Counted from the first letter of the stretch, positions 25,616-35,005 are shown. The stretch is DNA of 64,000 nucleotides from JBHGBM01 sp041946965 (GCA_041946965.1 JBHGBM010000021.1:9099-73098); one strand, 5' to 3'. Made by a program: numbers and translations. The notes: a model not told the origin generated them from the letters alone.

Positions 25616-27133
25616 TCAACGGCTTTCAAGCCACCGCCCGACCGCCGCCTCGTGCTCCGCTCCCCAACCCCGGTACACGTACGGCATGATCTGGTCGTAG
25701 GTGGCCGCCGCCAGGGCCGCTCCGTTATCGCGGAAAGGGATCGGCTTCCGCTTCGTGGCTTCTCTCCACGCCCCGAAACTGGCCTTGTCGTACGCGATCA
25801 CGCGGCGGTGGACGGCTTCGTAATCGACAATCCGCCGGAGGTCTGCGTCCAGCGCTTTCACCACCTCCGGCCGCTTGCGCGCCAGGTTCTTCACCTCCTC
25901 CGGATCCTCGCCCTCATGGAAAAGCTGGGGACGGTAGCCGGGATAGGCGACGTACTTCCACGGCCCCTTGCGCAGCATGAACATCGTCGTATTCGAGGAC
26001 GACCCGCTATACATCGCGTAGGCCCAATCGCGGCTGCGTGATGTGGTCCCCCGAAGCAGCGGGGCGAGCGATTCTCCATCCAGCGCCTTCGGCTGGCTCA
26101 CGCCGGCGATATCCAGCAGCGTGGGGAAGAGGTCCACCAGCGAGACCAGGTTGTCGATCGTGCGGCCGCGCGTCACGCCCGGCCCGCGCACGATCAGCGG
26201 AACCCGCACCGAGGACTCGTACATGTTCATCTTGTAGTACTGGCGGTGCTCCATGTTGTTCTCGCCGTGGTCGCTGGTGAAGAGGAACCAGGTGTTGCCG
26301 GCCACGCCCAGCCGGTCCAGTTCCGCGATGACCTCGCCGGTCATGGCGTCCGTCTCGGCGCACATGGCGTAGTAGACCTCGCGGGTGCGGCGCACCATCT
26401 CCGGCGAAAAGCCGTGCTCCCAGTTCTTGCTGATGCGCTGGTAAGCCATCACCGGATGGACCTCGTCATCTTCCGGCGGCAGGGTCACCGCGCCGCGATC
26501 CACCATCTCCAGCCATTTGCGTTGGGTAGCGAACGGCGGGTGGGGCAGATTCAAACCCAGATAAAGGAAGAAAGGCTGCCCGCCCCGGACGGCTTCGCGC
26601 AGGAACTGCTTGCCGAGCGCGACGGTCTCCCAGTCGCGGTGAGGGCGCGCCTCGTCCTCGCGCACCACCGGAGCCGGCATGCGAAACTGCGGAAGCGGTA
26701 TGTTGGCCGGACCCGTCCAGTCCACGATCCGGTTGAACACGGTGTGGGCGCCGGAAAGATAGTCGTGCTTGCCGAACCCGCCTTCCTTCGTCGCGAACCG
26801 GTAACCGGCCTTTTCCAGGTAGGTCTGGAACCTGGGGGTGTCCGGCGAGAGGCCTTTGAAGTTGTTCCAACTCTCCACGTGCTGCGTGTACCGGCCGGTC
26901 CACATGTTGGCGCGGGACGGGCAGCAGATCGGGTGGCTGCAATAGGCGTTGCGAAACACCGTGCCCTGGCTTGCCAGGCGGTCGATGTTCGGCGTGGCCC
27001 GCCTCATGGCGGGATGGCCCAGGCATCCCAGCACACGTCCGTCCCAACTGTCGGTCTGGACCAGGACAATGTTCGGCCGCCGGCCGGCTCCCGCCGCCAG
27101 CGCCGCGGATTGGAGAAACTCTCTTCGGTTCAT
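25616..27133 (-). CDS. Sulfatase, Cys-type formylglycine family, Tat-exported
   Basis: 505 residues. A Tat-like signal (MNRREFLQSAALAAGAGRR) is followed by an alkaline-phosphatase-fold sulfatase. The Cys at 71 in CCPSRANMWTGRY fits C-x-P-S-R, the site oxidised to formylglycine. Asp 28 (VQTDSW) and later TSDHGENN supply metal ligands, and the C-terminal MLRKGPWKYVAYPG is the usual strand. It should remove sulfate esters from a glycan or small molecule in the periplasm. It is ten bases after the permease gene, so it is very likely in the same operon. No formylglycine-generating enzyme is in the window. Confidence 0.92.
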   Translation of the reverse strand: MNRREFLQSAALAAGAGRRPNIVLVQTDSWDGRVLGCLGHPAMRRATPNIDRLASQGTVFRNAYCSHPICCPSRANMWTGRYTQHVESWNNFKGLSPDTPRFQTYLEKAGYRFATKEGGFGKHDYLSGAHTVFNRIVDWTGPANIPLPQFRMPAPVVREDEARPHRDWETVALGKQFLREAVRGGQPFFLYLGLNLPHPPFATQRKWLEMVDRGAVTLPPEDDEVHPVMAYQRISKNWEHGFSPEMVRRTREVYYAMCAETDAMTGEVIAELDRLGVAGNTWFLFTSDHGENNMEHRQYYKMNMYESSVRVPLIVRGPGVTRGRTIDNLVSLVDLFPTLLDIAGVSQPKALDGESLAPLLRGTTSRSRDWAYAMYSGSSSNTTMFMLRKGPWKYVAYPGYRPQLFHEGEDPEEVKNLARKRPEVVKALDADLRRIVDYEAVHRRVIAYDKASFGAWREATKRKPIPFRDNGAALAAATYDQIMPYVYRGWGAEHEAAVGRWLESR

Positions 27134-27143
27134 ATGGACCCTT

Positions 27144-28754
27144 TCATCCGACCCACCGCGGGATGACGTAAGCGTAAAAGGTGGTCAACAGTCCTATGGC
27201 GCAAGCCAGGGCCACGCTGTGGCGGAAGGTGAAGCGGAACAGCTCGGCTTCTTCCGAGTGCTTCATCCCCGTGGCCGCCGCCGCCACCGCAATGCTCTGC
27301 ACGCTGATCATTTTGCCCATCACGCCGCCGCTCGAATTGGCCGCGGCCATCAGCACGGGGCTCAGCCCCAGACGGTTCGCCGTCACCACCTGCAAGTTGC
27401 CGAACAGCGCGTTGGAAGAGGTATCGGACCCGGTCAGGAACACGCCGATCCAGCCGAGCAGCGGGCTGAAGAACGGGAACAGGCCGGCCGTGGCCGCAAA
27501 CGCCAGGCCGAGCGTGGCCGTGGCGCCCGAATAATTCATGACGAACGCCAGCGCGACCACCGCGGCGATGGTGAGCAACGGCAGGAACATCTGCCGCAAG
27601 GTTTCCCCGAACACGCGCGCGAACGTGTGCGCCGGCATGGCGGAGAAAGCCGCCGAAAGCAGGCAGGCGAACAGGCAGGCCGTTCCGGCCGAAGCCAGCC
27701 AGTCGAAATTGTAGACCGCGGGATACGGCTGCGGCTGCGCGGTCACCGGCGCCGTCCGCAAGACCTGCATGTGGAGCGTGGGCCAGATCACCGGCAGTGT
27801 GGCTCTCGAGAGCTGCGCGCGCAACAGCGGCAACCCCCACGCGAGCACGCACGCCGCCAGCAGAGCGTAGGGCATCCACGCGTGCCAGATCTTTCCGAGG
27901 GGGTAGGCGGCCCGTGAGCCCTCCCAGACGCCGGAGCGGTCGCGCGGCTGCCACACGCGGAGCAGCGCGACCAGGCAGGCCATGGCGGCGATGGACCCCA
28001 GGATGTCCGTCATCTGTGGCCCGATGAAATTCGAGACCAGCAGTTGCACGGTGGCAAACGAGACGCCGCAGACGATCACGGCGGGCAGCGCGCCTTTGAG
28101 GCCCTTCCATCCGCCCACCAGCGCGGTCAGGTACGCGGGCACGGCGAGCGAGAGCGGCGCGCAGATCTTGCCCGTCGCCGCGCTGAGCCGGTCGAGCGGC
28201 AGGCCCGTGGTAACCGCCAGCGTGATGGTGGGAGTGCCTATGGCGCCGAAGGCCACAGGCGCGGTGTTGGCCAGCAGGCAGAGGCCGGCGGCTTCGAGCG
28301 GAGCGAAGCCGAGTCCCGTGAGCATGGCCGCTCCCACCGCCACCGGCACGCCCGATCCGGCCGCGCCTTCGATGAACGCGCCGAAAGCGAAAGCGATCAG
28401 CAAGGCCTGCAAGCGCGGATCGGGCGTCAGGCGTCCCAGCGACTCCTTGATGACGCCGAACTGCCCGGTTGCAAGCGTCAGCCGGTAGAGCAGGATGGCG
28501 TTGAAGGTGATCCAGCCGATGGGCAGCAGTCCGAAAGCCGCGCCGTACGCCGCCGAAGCCGCAATGAGCACGGGCGGCATGCGGTACACCAGCGCCGCGA
28601 GCAGAACGGCCGCCGCCAGGCTGCCCAGGGCCGAGATCCACGCCGGCTTGCGCCGCGCCGCCAGCAGGTAGAACAACACGCACAGCGGCAGAGCGGCAGC
28701 GAGCGCCGAGAGCCCGATGCTGCCCGCCACCGGCGTGTAGTTCTGCGTCCACAT
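27144..28754 (-). CDS. L-lactate permease (LctP/LldP) family transporter
   Basis: 536 residues from the ATG at 28754 (MWTQNYTPVAGS), two bases after the transketolase stop; the longer open frame upstream is out-of-frame reading of that gene. It has about 13-14 membrane helices and family hallmarks FGAFIEGAAGSGVPVAVGAAML, FGAIGTPT and NSSGGVMGKMISVQSIAVAAAATG. LctP proteins import lactate or glycolate with protons, and some related proteins carry sulfonated or other hydroxy acids. The substrate here is open, but a LarA homologue downstream and a FadR regulator upstream point to alpha-hydroxy acids. Confidence 0.9.
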   Translation of the reverse strand: MWTQNYTPVAGSIGLSALAAALPLCVLFYLLAARRKPAWISALGSLAAAVLLAALVYRMPPVLIAASAAYGAAFGLLPIGWITFNAILLYRLTLATGQFGVIKESLGRLTPDPRLQALLIAFAFGAFIEGAAGSGVPVAVGAAMLTGLGFAPLEAAGLCLLANTAPVAFGAIGTPTITLAVTTGLPLDRLSAATGKICAPLSLAVPAYLTALVGGWKGLKGALPAVIVCGVSFATVQLLVSNFIGPQMTDILGSIAAMACLVALLRVWQPRDRSGVWEGSRAAYPLGKIWHAWMPYALLAACVLAWGLPLLRAQLSRATLPVIWPTLHMQVLRTAPVTAQPQPYPAVYNFDWLASAGTACLFACLLSAAFSAMPAHTFARVFGETLRQMFLPLLTIAAVVALAFVMNYSGATATLGLAFAATAGLFPFFSPLLGWIGVFLTGSDTSSNALFGNLQVVTANRLGLSPVLMAAANSSGGVMGKMISVQSIAVAAAATGMKHSEEAELFRFTFRHSVALACAIGLLTTFYAYVIPRWVG

Positions 28755-28756
28755 GG

Positions 28757-29680
28757 CTACAACACAAGCTGCCGCGCCCGCGCCTCGATCGCGGCGGAGG
28801 AAATCCCGTACTTCGCGAGCAGTTCCATATAGGGACCCGACTCGGCGAAGCAATCCGCAATTCCGAGGTAGTCCAGCTTCGCGGGCGCCAGCCTGCCCAG
28901 CGCCTCGGCCACCGCGCCGCCAAGCCCGCCGATCACGGTGTGCTCCTCCACCGTCAGTACCCGGCCGGTCTTGCGCGCCGAGGCCGCCAGCGCCGCTTCA
29001 TCGAGCGGCTTCAGGGTCGAAACCTCCAGCAGATCCACCGAGATCCCGTCCGCCGCCAGCCGCGCCGCCGCCTCCAGCGCCATGAACGCGGGAATGCCGC
29101 AGACCGCAATGGTCAGGTCCGATCCGTCGCGCAGTTTCCGGACGCGGCCGATTTCGAGCGGCGGCGCGCCCTCGAACAGCACCGGAGTGGGATTGCGGCA
29201 GATCCGTATGTAGGTGGGGCCGTCGCGGCGCAGCGCGGCCGTGAGCGCCTGTCCCGCTTCCACGTTATCGGCGGGGACCACCACGGCGACGTTCGGCATG
29301 GCGCGCATGATGGACAGGTCCAGCACCGATTGGTGGCTCGCGCCGTCGTAGGAATCCGAGAGCCCCGCGTACGTGCCCGCCATGATCACCGGGAGATTGT
29401 TGTAGGCCACGATGTTGCGAACCTGGTCGGCGCCCTTCAGGGTGACGAACAGCGCGAACGTATTGATCACCGGACGCAAGCCGCACGTCGCCATGCCGGC
29501 GGCGATGTCGATCATGTTGGCTTCGGCCACGCCCACGTTGAAGAACCGCTCCGGGTACTGCTTCGCGAACAGCGCCGAGCGGGAGCTGGCGGAAACATCG
29601 GCGTCCAGCACCATCATCCTGGGGAACTCCCCGGCGGCGGCGCACAGCGCCTGTCCGAACGCTTCACGCATGGAGATCAC
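28757..29680 (-). CDS. Transketolase, C-terminal subunit
   Basis: 307 residues holding the pyrimidine-binding and C-terminal domains of transketolase (GVAEANMIDIAAGMATCG, with the Glu that activates thiamine diphosphate; SDSYDGASHQSVLDLSIMRAMPNV; VEEHTVIGGLGGAVAEAL). It starts with GTG at 29680, overlapping the N-terminal subunit stop (GTGA), with GGAGG seven bases upstream. Split transketolases occur in dedicated sugar pathways (for example apiose or sulfosugar catabolism) as well as in general metabolism, so the substrate may be special. Confidence 0.9.
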   Translation of the reverse strand: MISMREAFGQALCAAAGEFPRMMVLDADVSASSRSALFAKQYPERFFNVGVAEANMIDIAAGMATCGLRPVINTFALFVTLKGADQVRNIVAYNNLPVIMAGTYAGLSDSYDGASHQSVLDLSIMRAMPNVAVVVPADNVEAGQALTAALRRDGPTYIRICRNPTPVLFEGAPPLEIGRVRKLRDGSDLTIAVCGIPAFMALEAAARLAADGISVDLLEVSTLKPLDEAALAASARKTGRVLTVEEHTVIGGLGGAVAEALGRLAPAKLDYLGIADCFAESGPYMELLAKYGISSAAIEARARQLVL

Positions 29681-30591
29681 AGGTTCGCCTCCAATCCCCG
29701 CAGCACGGCGAGGAGTTCCTCGCGTCCCCTTGCGTGGCTTTCATCGTCGACCGGCGCGCCGTGCCAGTGGGACTTGTCCTCCATGAAGGAGACGCCCCGT
29801 CCCTTGTGGGTCTTGTAGATCACGGCGGCGGGCCAGTCCTGCTGCCGCCGGATCCACTCGAAGGACCGGAAGATTTCCGCCACCGAGTGGCCGTCGTAAA
29901 CCTCCGGCGCGACGTTCCAGCGGAAGGCGCGCAGTTTTTCGGGCAGCGGGTCGAGCGGCATGATCTCGTCGCTGGGACCGTCGAGCTGCACTTTGTTGTA
30001 GTCGATGAGCGCCACCATGCGGGCGGGTCTGAACTTCGCCGCCGCCATCACCGCTTCCCAGGTTTGTCCTTCGTTCAGGTCGCCGTCGCCCATCAGTGTG
30101 TAGGTCCACCAGGATTTTCCGAGCACGCGCGCCGAGAGCGCCATGCCGAGCGCCACCGAAAGCCCGTGGCCCAGCGACCCGGTGCTCATGTCCACGCCGG
30201 GGGTGGCGTGCATCGAGGGATGCCCTTGCAGGCGGCTGTTCAACTGCCGAAAGGTGTCCAGCTCTTCCACCGGGAAAAAGCCCCGGTGAGCGAGCACCGT
30301 GTAGAGCATGCACGAGGCGTGCCCCTTGCTCAGCAGCAGGCGGTCGCGCTCCGCATAGAGCGGCTCTTCGGGCCGCACCTGCATGGCATCAAAGTAGAGG
30401 CAGACCAGCAGTTCGGCGGCGGACGCCGCCCCGCCCCAATGTCCCGTGCCTTTGTCATGCAGCACGTCGAGCACCTTGATACGGAACAACTGGGCAAGAT
30501 ACTGGAGCTGCGCGGCTTTCTTCGCCCGGTCGGGCTCGCGAAGCACTCGCGCGATGTCAAGGCGGCACGCGGCCGCGGCTGAAGTCGTCAT
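29677..30591 (-). CDS. Transketolase, N-terminal (thiamine-diphosphate-binding) subunit
   Basis: 304 residues with GHWGGAASAAELLVCLYF, the LSKGHASCMLYTVLAHRGFF segment and the thiamine-diphosphate/magnesium motif GDGDLNEGQTWEA (about 165-177), followed by ALIDYNKVQLDG. It pairs with the C-terminal subunit to make one active transketolase. The ATG overlaps the regulator stop as ATGA and its own stop overlaps the partner, so the regulator and the two subunits are translationally linked. Confidence 0.9.
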   Translation of the reverse strand: MTTSAAAACRLDIARVLREPDRAKKAAQLQYLAQLFRIKVLDVLHDKGTGHWGGAASAAELLVCLYFDAMQVRPEEPLYAERDRLLLSKGHASCMLYTVLAHRGFFPVEELDTFRQLNSRLQGHPSMHATPGVDMSTGSLGHGLSVALGMALSARVLGKSWWTYTLMGDGDLNEGQTWEAVMAAAKFRPARMVALIDYNKVQLDGPSDEIMPLDPLPEKLRAFRWNVAPEVYDGHSVAEIFRSFEWIRRQQDWPAAVIYKTHKGRGVSFMEDKSHWHGAPVDDESHARGREELLAVLRGLEANL

Positions 30592-31337
30592 GTTTTCCCG
30601 TTTCGTACCAACTCGTTCTGAATCTCCAGCGCCATGTCGAGATGCTGCCGCATGGCGCGCCGTGCGCCGCGCGCATCGTGCGCCGCCACGCGTTCCACCA
30701 CGCGCGTGTGCGTGGGCATGACGCGCTCGAACAATCCCGGCCGCGAGGCCACCAGCATGCGCACCTCGGCCATCAGATCCTGAATGGACTCCAGAAGCAG
30801 AATCAGCAGGGGATTGTAAGTGGCCTGCGCCAGGCGCCGGTGGAACTCGGAGTCCTTGAGCGCGAATTCCTTCGGATCGCCCGCGGCCGCTTTCATCTCA
30901 CGGCAGATCGCCCGCAGGCTGGCGATGTCGGATTCGGTGGCCTGCTCCGCCGCGAGCGCCGCGTTTTCCACTTCCAGGATGAGGCGCACGCGGTGCAGGT
31001 GACCGGTGTTCACCTGTTGGCCGCAGGTACGCAGAAAAAGCGTAAGTGGCTTGACCACTTCCTCGCGGCCCACCGCGCGCACCGTGGTTCCGACGCCGTG
31101 CCGCGTCTCCAGCAGGCCGCGGGTCACCAGGATGCGAACCGCCTCGCGGAACACCGTGCGGCTCACGCCCAGCCGGTCGGCGAAGTCGCGCTCCGGCGGA
31201 AGCCGGGTGCCGACGGCCAGACGCCCCTTGAGGATCTGGTCCTGAATGGCCGCCACCACCCGGTCCACAAGCCCGTCCTTGCGGCCCAGCGAACGGAAGC
31301 GGGCCGGCCGATGATCACCGTGCGGGATTGCAGGCAT
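30588..31337 (-). CDS. FadR-subfamily (GntR) transcription regulator
   Basis: 249 residues. A winged helix at about 20-90 (DRVVAAIQDQILKGRLAVGTRLPPERDFADRLGVSRTVFREAVRILVTRGLLETRHGVGT) is joined to an FCD ligand-binding domain (about 105-235; EVENAALAAEQATESDI, DSEFHRRLAQATYNPLL, HTRVVERVAAHDARGARRAMRQHL) that holds a metal and usually senses a small carboxylic acid. It heads the seven-gene minus-strand cluster and overlaps the transketolase gene, so it is probably the local regulator. Its promoter faces that of a TonB-dependent receptor. Confidence 0.92.
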   Translation of the reverse strand: MPAIPHGDHRPARFRSLGRKDGLVDRVVAAIQDQILKGRLAVGTRLPPERDFADRLGVSRTVFREAVRILVTRGLLETRHGVGTTVRAVGREEVVKPLTLFLRTCGQQVNTGHLHRVRLILEVENAALAAEQATESDIASLRAICREMKAAAGDPKEFALKDSEFHRRLAQATYNPLLILLLESIQDLMAEVRMLVASRPGLFERVMPTHTRVVERVAAHDARGARRAMRQHLDMALEIQNELVRNGKT

Positions 31338-31360
31338 GACGAGCCGGGGCTGACCCGACG

Positions 31361-31389
31361 ATTGTAGGGCGGCGTGGGCTTCAAGTCAA
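31361..31389 (-). promoter_or_regulatory. Promoter of the FadR/transketolase/permease cluster
   Basis: Reading the minus strand, TTGACT (31389-31384), 17 bases, then TACAAT (31366-31361). The -10 is 23 bases before the FadR ATG. Confidence 0.6.
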
Positions 31390-31404
31390 GCCGCGCCGTG
31401 GTAG

Positions 31405-31417
31405 GAGGTTAGACCTC
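31405..31417. promoter_or_regulatory. Candidate FadR-type operator between divergent promoters
   Basis: GAGGT-TAG-ACCTC is a perfect 5-bp inverted repeat around three bases. Its core GT-N3-AC fits the FadR-subfamily operator pattern (TNGTNNNACNA, core only). It lies 15 bases from the minus-strand -35 and 13 bases from the plus-strand -35, so one regulator dimer here could act on both genes. Confidence 0.5.
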
Positions 31418-31430
31418 TTTCAAAATTCTA

Positions 31431-31459
31431 TTGACACCTTCGGGGGCTTCCCTTAGAAT
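31431..31459 (+). promoter_or_regulatory. Promoter of the first TonB-dependent receptor
   Basis: TTGACA (31431-31436), exactly 17 bases, then TAGAAT (31454-31459), 46 bases before the receptor ATG. AAGGAGGTG lies about eight bases before that ATG. Confidence 0.7.
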
Positions 31460-31505
31460 CAGACCCGATTAAGCTCTTTGCTGGGTTGTAAGGAGGTGCT
31501 GTACC

Positions 31506-34500
31506 ATGAAGCTCTGCCTCGTTCTCGGTCTGCAAGCGGTCTTTTCTCTGGCTCCCCTGTGCGCGCAAGTGAATAAGGGCAACCTGACCGGCGTGGTCCG
31601 GGATTCCTCCGGCGCGGTCGTGCCCGGAGCCGCCCTGCGCCTCGTCAACGCCGGAACCGGAGCCGTCCGCACGGAAACCACCGGCCAGGACGGTCTGTAC
31701 CGTTTCATGCTCCTGGACCTGGGCATGTACCGGCTGGACGTGGAAGCGGCCGGTTTCAAGACGTACGTCCGCCGCAACATCGAGCTGACCACCGGCGAAA
31801 CCACCACGGTGGACGTGACCATGGAAGTCGGCGCCCTCACGGACCAGATTACGGTGACCGCGGAGAGTCCCCTGCTCCGCACCGAGACCGGCGCGTTGGG
31901 CACCACCATCACGGCATGGGCCGTCACCGAGATGCCTTTCATCAAGCGCAACCCGGATACCCTGATCCAGCTCTCCCCGGGAATCGCTTTCGCCGCCGGC
32001 AAGGCCATGCGCGACCAGGATCCGTGGATGACCTCCGGCCCCTCCAACTTCGTCTCCGGCGGCACCAACATGAAGTCGGAGTTCCTGCTGGACGGCATTC
32101 CGAACATGAAGATCACCACCGCCAGCTTCAACCCTCCGGTGGATTCCGTGGCCGAGGTGCGCCTGCACACCAACGCCTTCGACGCGGAGTTCGGCCATTC
32201 CGGCGCGGGGTTCGTCAACGTGTCCACCAAGCCGGGCACCAACGATTTCCACGGCTCCACCTCCTGGTACGTGCTGAACGACGCGTTCCACGCCAACGAC
32301 TTCTTCAATAACAAGTACGGCGAGCCGAAGGACCGCCAGAATCAGAACACCGGCGGCATCTCGATCAGCGGCCCCATCCGCATCCCCAAGCTGTATCAGG
32401 GCCGCGACCGGACGCACTACTCCGCCACTTACGAAAGAACGGTCATCAAGGAGAACCACACTCTGCGCTCCATCGTCCCCACCGCGCTCGAGCGCCGCGG
32501 CGATTTCTCCAGGACGACGGACCGCTTCGGCCGGCGCTTTACCATTTACGACCCGGGCACGACGCGGCCGCAGGGAAGCGGCTACGTGCGCGACCTGTTC
32601 CCGGGGAACCTGATTCCCGCGGCGCGCATCGATAAGTCCGCCTCCCTGATCACGCAGTATTACCCGCCGGCCAACGTCATGCCCGCTCCGGACACGCTGG
32701 AGAACTTTGAAACCAGGCGGGGGCACAACCTGACGTGGAACAACTTCTCCAGCCGCGTGGACCACCAGATCTCCAGCGCCCATCAGCTCTTTCTGCGCTT
32801 CGGCTGGAATATGCGCGTGGATGTTTTCACGCCCTACTGGGGATGGGATTACGCGGCTTCCGGCAACCCGACCGGCGATGAGGAGGATTTCGACCGCGGC
32901 AACATCGCCGCCGGCCTGGGCTACACCTGGCTGTTCAGCCCGCAAACCGTGATCGACTTCCGCACGGGTTTCACCCGCCAGGTGGAGAAGTACCGCACCT
33001 ATGGCGACGGCTTCGATCTCTCCAAGATCGGCTTTCCCCAGAGTTTTACCGGAACCCTCACCTATGCCACCTTCCCGCTGATTTCGATGACCGATGTGGC
33101 CATGCTGGGTTCCAATTTCACGCGCAGCGCGACGCTCGTGAATATGTACCACCCCATGCTGAGCGTGCACACCATGCGCGGCCGGCACGCGCTGAAATAC
33201 GGCTTCCGTGCGGGAGTGGCGCAAAGAAACCGCTTCGCCCCCGGACGTTCCAGCGGCACCTTCACCTTCAACCGGGTAATGACTCAGGGCCCCGATCCCA
33301 CCCGCGCGACCACCAACGTGGGACATGGGTTCGCTTCCTTCCTGCTGGGCGCCGCCAGCAGCGGGTCGGCGGAGTACGCCATCAGCCCCGCGTTCCAGAA
33401 TAAGTACTACGCGTTTTACCTTCAGGACGACTGGAAAGCGACCAGCCGGCTGACCCTCAATCTCGGGTTGCGCTTCGAGCACGATACGCCGGTCACAGAG
33501 AGGTTCAACCGCGGGAACTCCGGCGTCGATCTCAACGTGACCAGTCCCATCGAACAGCAGGTGCAGGCCAATCTTGCGAAGAGCCCCATCCCCGAGTTGC
33601 CCACGATCCGCGTGAAGGGCGGGCTGGGCTATTTGAACGTGGCCGGCGCTCCTCGCGGAAACTACAACACCAAGTCCCTGTTGTACGCGCCGCGGCTCGG
33701 TTTCGCTTATCGCCTGAAGAACTGGCTGGTCTGGCGCGGCGGCTACGGAATTTTCTACGACCCGCTGAACCTCGACAACGGCTCCATCACCACCAACGGC
33801 TTCTCATTGACCACCCGGATGCTCAATTCGCTGGACAACAACCTGACGGCCTACCACCGCCTCTCCGATCCCTTCCCCGCCGGCGTGACGCCGCCGCCCG
33901 GCGCCTCCGCGGGCTTGATGGCCAACGTGGGCCAGAGCATTACCGCCAGCGCGGCGCCCATCGGCGCGGTCCCCAATTACCGCCAGGCCATCGGCCAGCA
34001 GTTCTCCATGGGCTTCCAGGTGGTATTGCCGGGCCAGGTCTCGGTTTCCTCGAGCTATGCCGGCAACGTCTCCCAGCGCATCAGCATCAACCGCAACGTC
34101 AACCAGTACGCGAACGAGTACCTGGCACTCAAGACCCGCCTGAATACGCGGGTGAATAACCCGTTCTACGGCCTGATTGCCGACCGCGCCAGCTCGCTGG
34201 CTCAGTCCACGGTGGCGCTTTCGCAATTGCTGAAACCATTCCCGCAGTTCACCGGACTTACTCAGAGCCGGCTGCCGTACGGGCGGTCCCACTACGATTC
34301 CCTCCAGGTGGAGGTCACCAGGCGCATGTCCGCCGGCCTGTATTTCGGCGCCTCATATACTGTCTCCAAGTATCTGGAAGCCACCGGCTACCTGAACGCC
34401 AACGACCCCAAACCTGAAAAGGTAATTTCGGCATCCGACCGTCCCCAGGTGCTGACCGTGCACGGCGTCTACGAGCTCCCCTTCGGCCGGGGAAAGCGGT

Positions 34501-34970
34501 GGCTGAACTCCAGCCACTCGGCGGTCAAGAGGATCGTGGGCGGCTGGCAGTTGAACTGGCTGGCGGTTTACCAGTCCATGGAGCCGCTCTCGTTCTCCGG
34601 CGCGGAGCGGGTGGCGCGTTCCAACGACAATCCTCATACTATCGACAGGTGGTTCGACCCGAAACAGTTCGTGGTGCAGGAACCGTTCACGCTCCGGGCG
34701 CTCTCCAGCCGCCTCGCGGACCTGCGCTCGCCGGGCATGAAGAAGTGGGATCTCACCGCGGTGAAGACCATCCCGCTGACCGAGAAAGTGCGCATGAGGA
34801 TACAGGCCGAGTTCTACAACGCCTGGAACACGCCGCATTTCGGACCGCCGAACACAACCGTAACCAGCGCGGATTTCGGCATGATCACCGGCTACAACAC
34901 CGATATCTGCGACGCCTGCACCCTGATACCGCCGCGGCAGATACAACTCGGGGCGCGTATCTCCTGGTAA
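31506..34970 (+). CDS. Oar-like TonB-dependent receptor with carboxypeptidase-regulatory domain (1)
   Basis: 1154 residues. A signal peptide (MKLCLVLGLQAVFSLAPLCAQ) is followed by a carboxypeptidase-regulatory-like domain (about 25-105; GNLTGVVRDSSGAVVPGAAL, GLYRFMLLDLGMYRLDVEAAGFK), a plug-like region (about 110-240; DQITVTAESPLL, GGTNMKSEFLLDGIPN) and a long beta-barrel rich in aromatic-alternating strands, ending on an aromatic residue (LGARISW). Such Oar/SusC-like proteins bind and import large oligomers. It faces the FadR cluster promoter and is followed 35 bases later by two ADP-ribosylglycohydrolase-fold proteins. Confidence 0.9.
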   Translation: MKLCLVLGLQAVFSLAPLCAQVNKGNLTGVVRDSSGAVVPGAALRLVNAGTGAVRTETTGQDGLYRFMLLDLGMYRLDVEAAGFKTYVRRNIELTTGETTTVDVTMEVGALTDQITVTAESPLLRTETGALGTTITAWAVTEMPFIKRNPDTLIQLSPGIAFAAGKAMRDQDPWMTSGPSNFVSGGTNMKSEFLLDGIPNMKITTASFNPPVDSVAEVRLHTNAFDAEFGHSGAGFVNVSTKPGTNDFHGSTSWYVLNDAFHANDFFNNKYGEPKDRQNQNTGGISISGPIRIPKLYQGRDRTHYSATYERTVIKENHTLRSIVPTALERRGDFSRTTDRFGRRFTIYDPGTTRPQGSGYVRDLFPGNLIPAARIDKSASLITQYYPPANVMPAPDTLENFETRRGHNLTWNNFSSRVDHQISSAHQLFLRFGWNMRVDVFTPYWGWDYAASGNPTGDEEDFDRGNIAAGLGYTWLFSPQTVIDFRTGFTRQVEKYRTYGDGFDLSKIGFPQSFTGTLTYATFPLISMTDVAMLGSNFTRSATLVNMYHPMLSVHTMRGRHALKYGFRAGVAQRNRFAPGRSSGTFTFNRVMTQGPDPTRATTNVGHGFASFLLGAASSGSAEYAISPAFQNKYYAFYLQDDWKATSRLTLNLGLRFEHDTPVTERFNRGNSGVDLNVTSPIEQQVQANLAKSPIPELPTIRVKGGLGYLNVAGAPRGNYNTKSLLYAPRLGFAYRLKNWLVWRGGYGIFYDPLNLDNGSITTNGFSLTTRMLNSLDNNLTAYHRLSDPFPAGVTPPPGASAGLMANVGQSITASAAPIGAVPNYRQAIGQQFSMGFQVVLPGQVSVSSSYAGNVSQRISINRNVNQYANEYLALKTRLNTRVNNPFYGLIADRASSLAQSTVALSQLLKPFPQFTGLTQSRLPYGRSHYDSLQVEVTRRMSAGLYFGASYTVSKYLEATGYLNANDPKPEKVISASDRPQVLTVHGVYELPFGRGKRWLNSSHSAVKRIVGGWQLNWLAVYQSMEPLSFSGAERVARSNDNPHTIDRWFDPKQFVVQEPFTLRALSSRLADLRSPGMKKWDLTAVKTIPLTEKVRMRIQAEFYNAWNTPHFGPPNTTVTSADFGMITGYNTDICDACTLIPPRQIQLGARISW

Positions 34971-35005
34971 GAGACTTACTAATTAGAGTAAAGGAAGAAA
35001 TGCAA

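Noticed and set aside
31428..33482. A long minus-strand frame within the first receptor gene
   Set aside because: It is a low-complexity His/Arg/Gly-rich shadow of a clear receptor on the plus strand, and it would run over the promoter and operator region.
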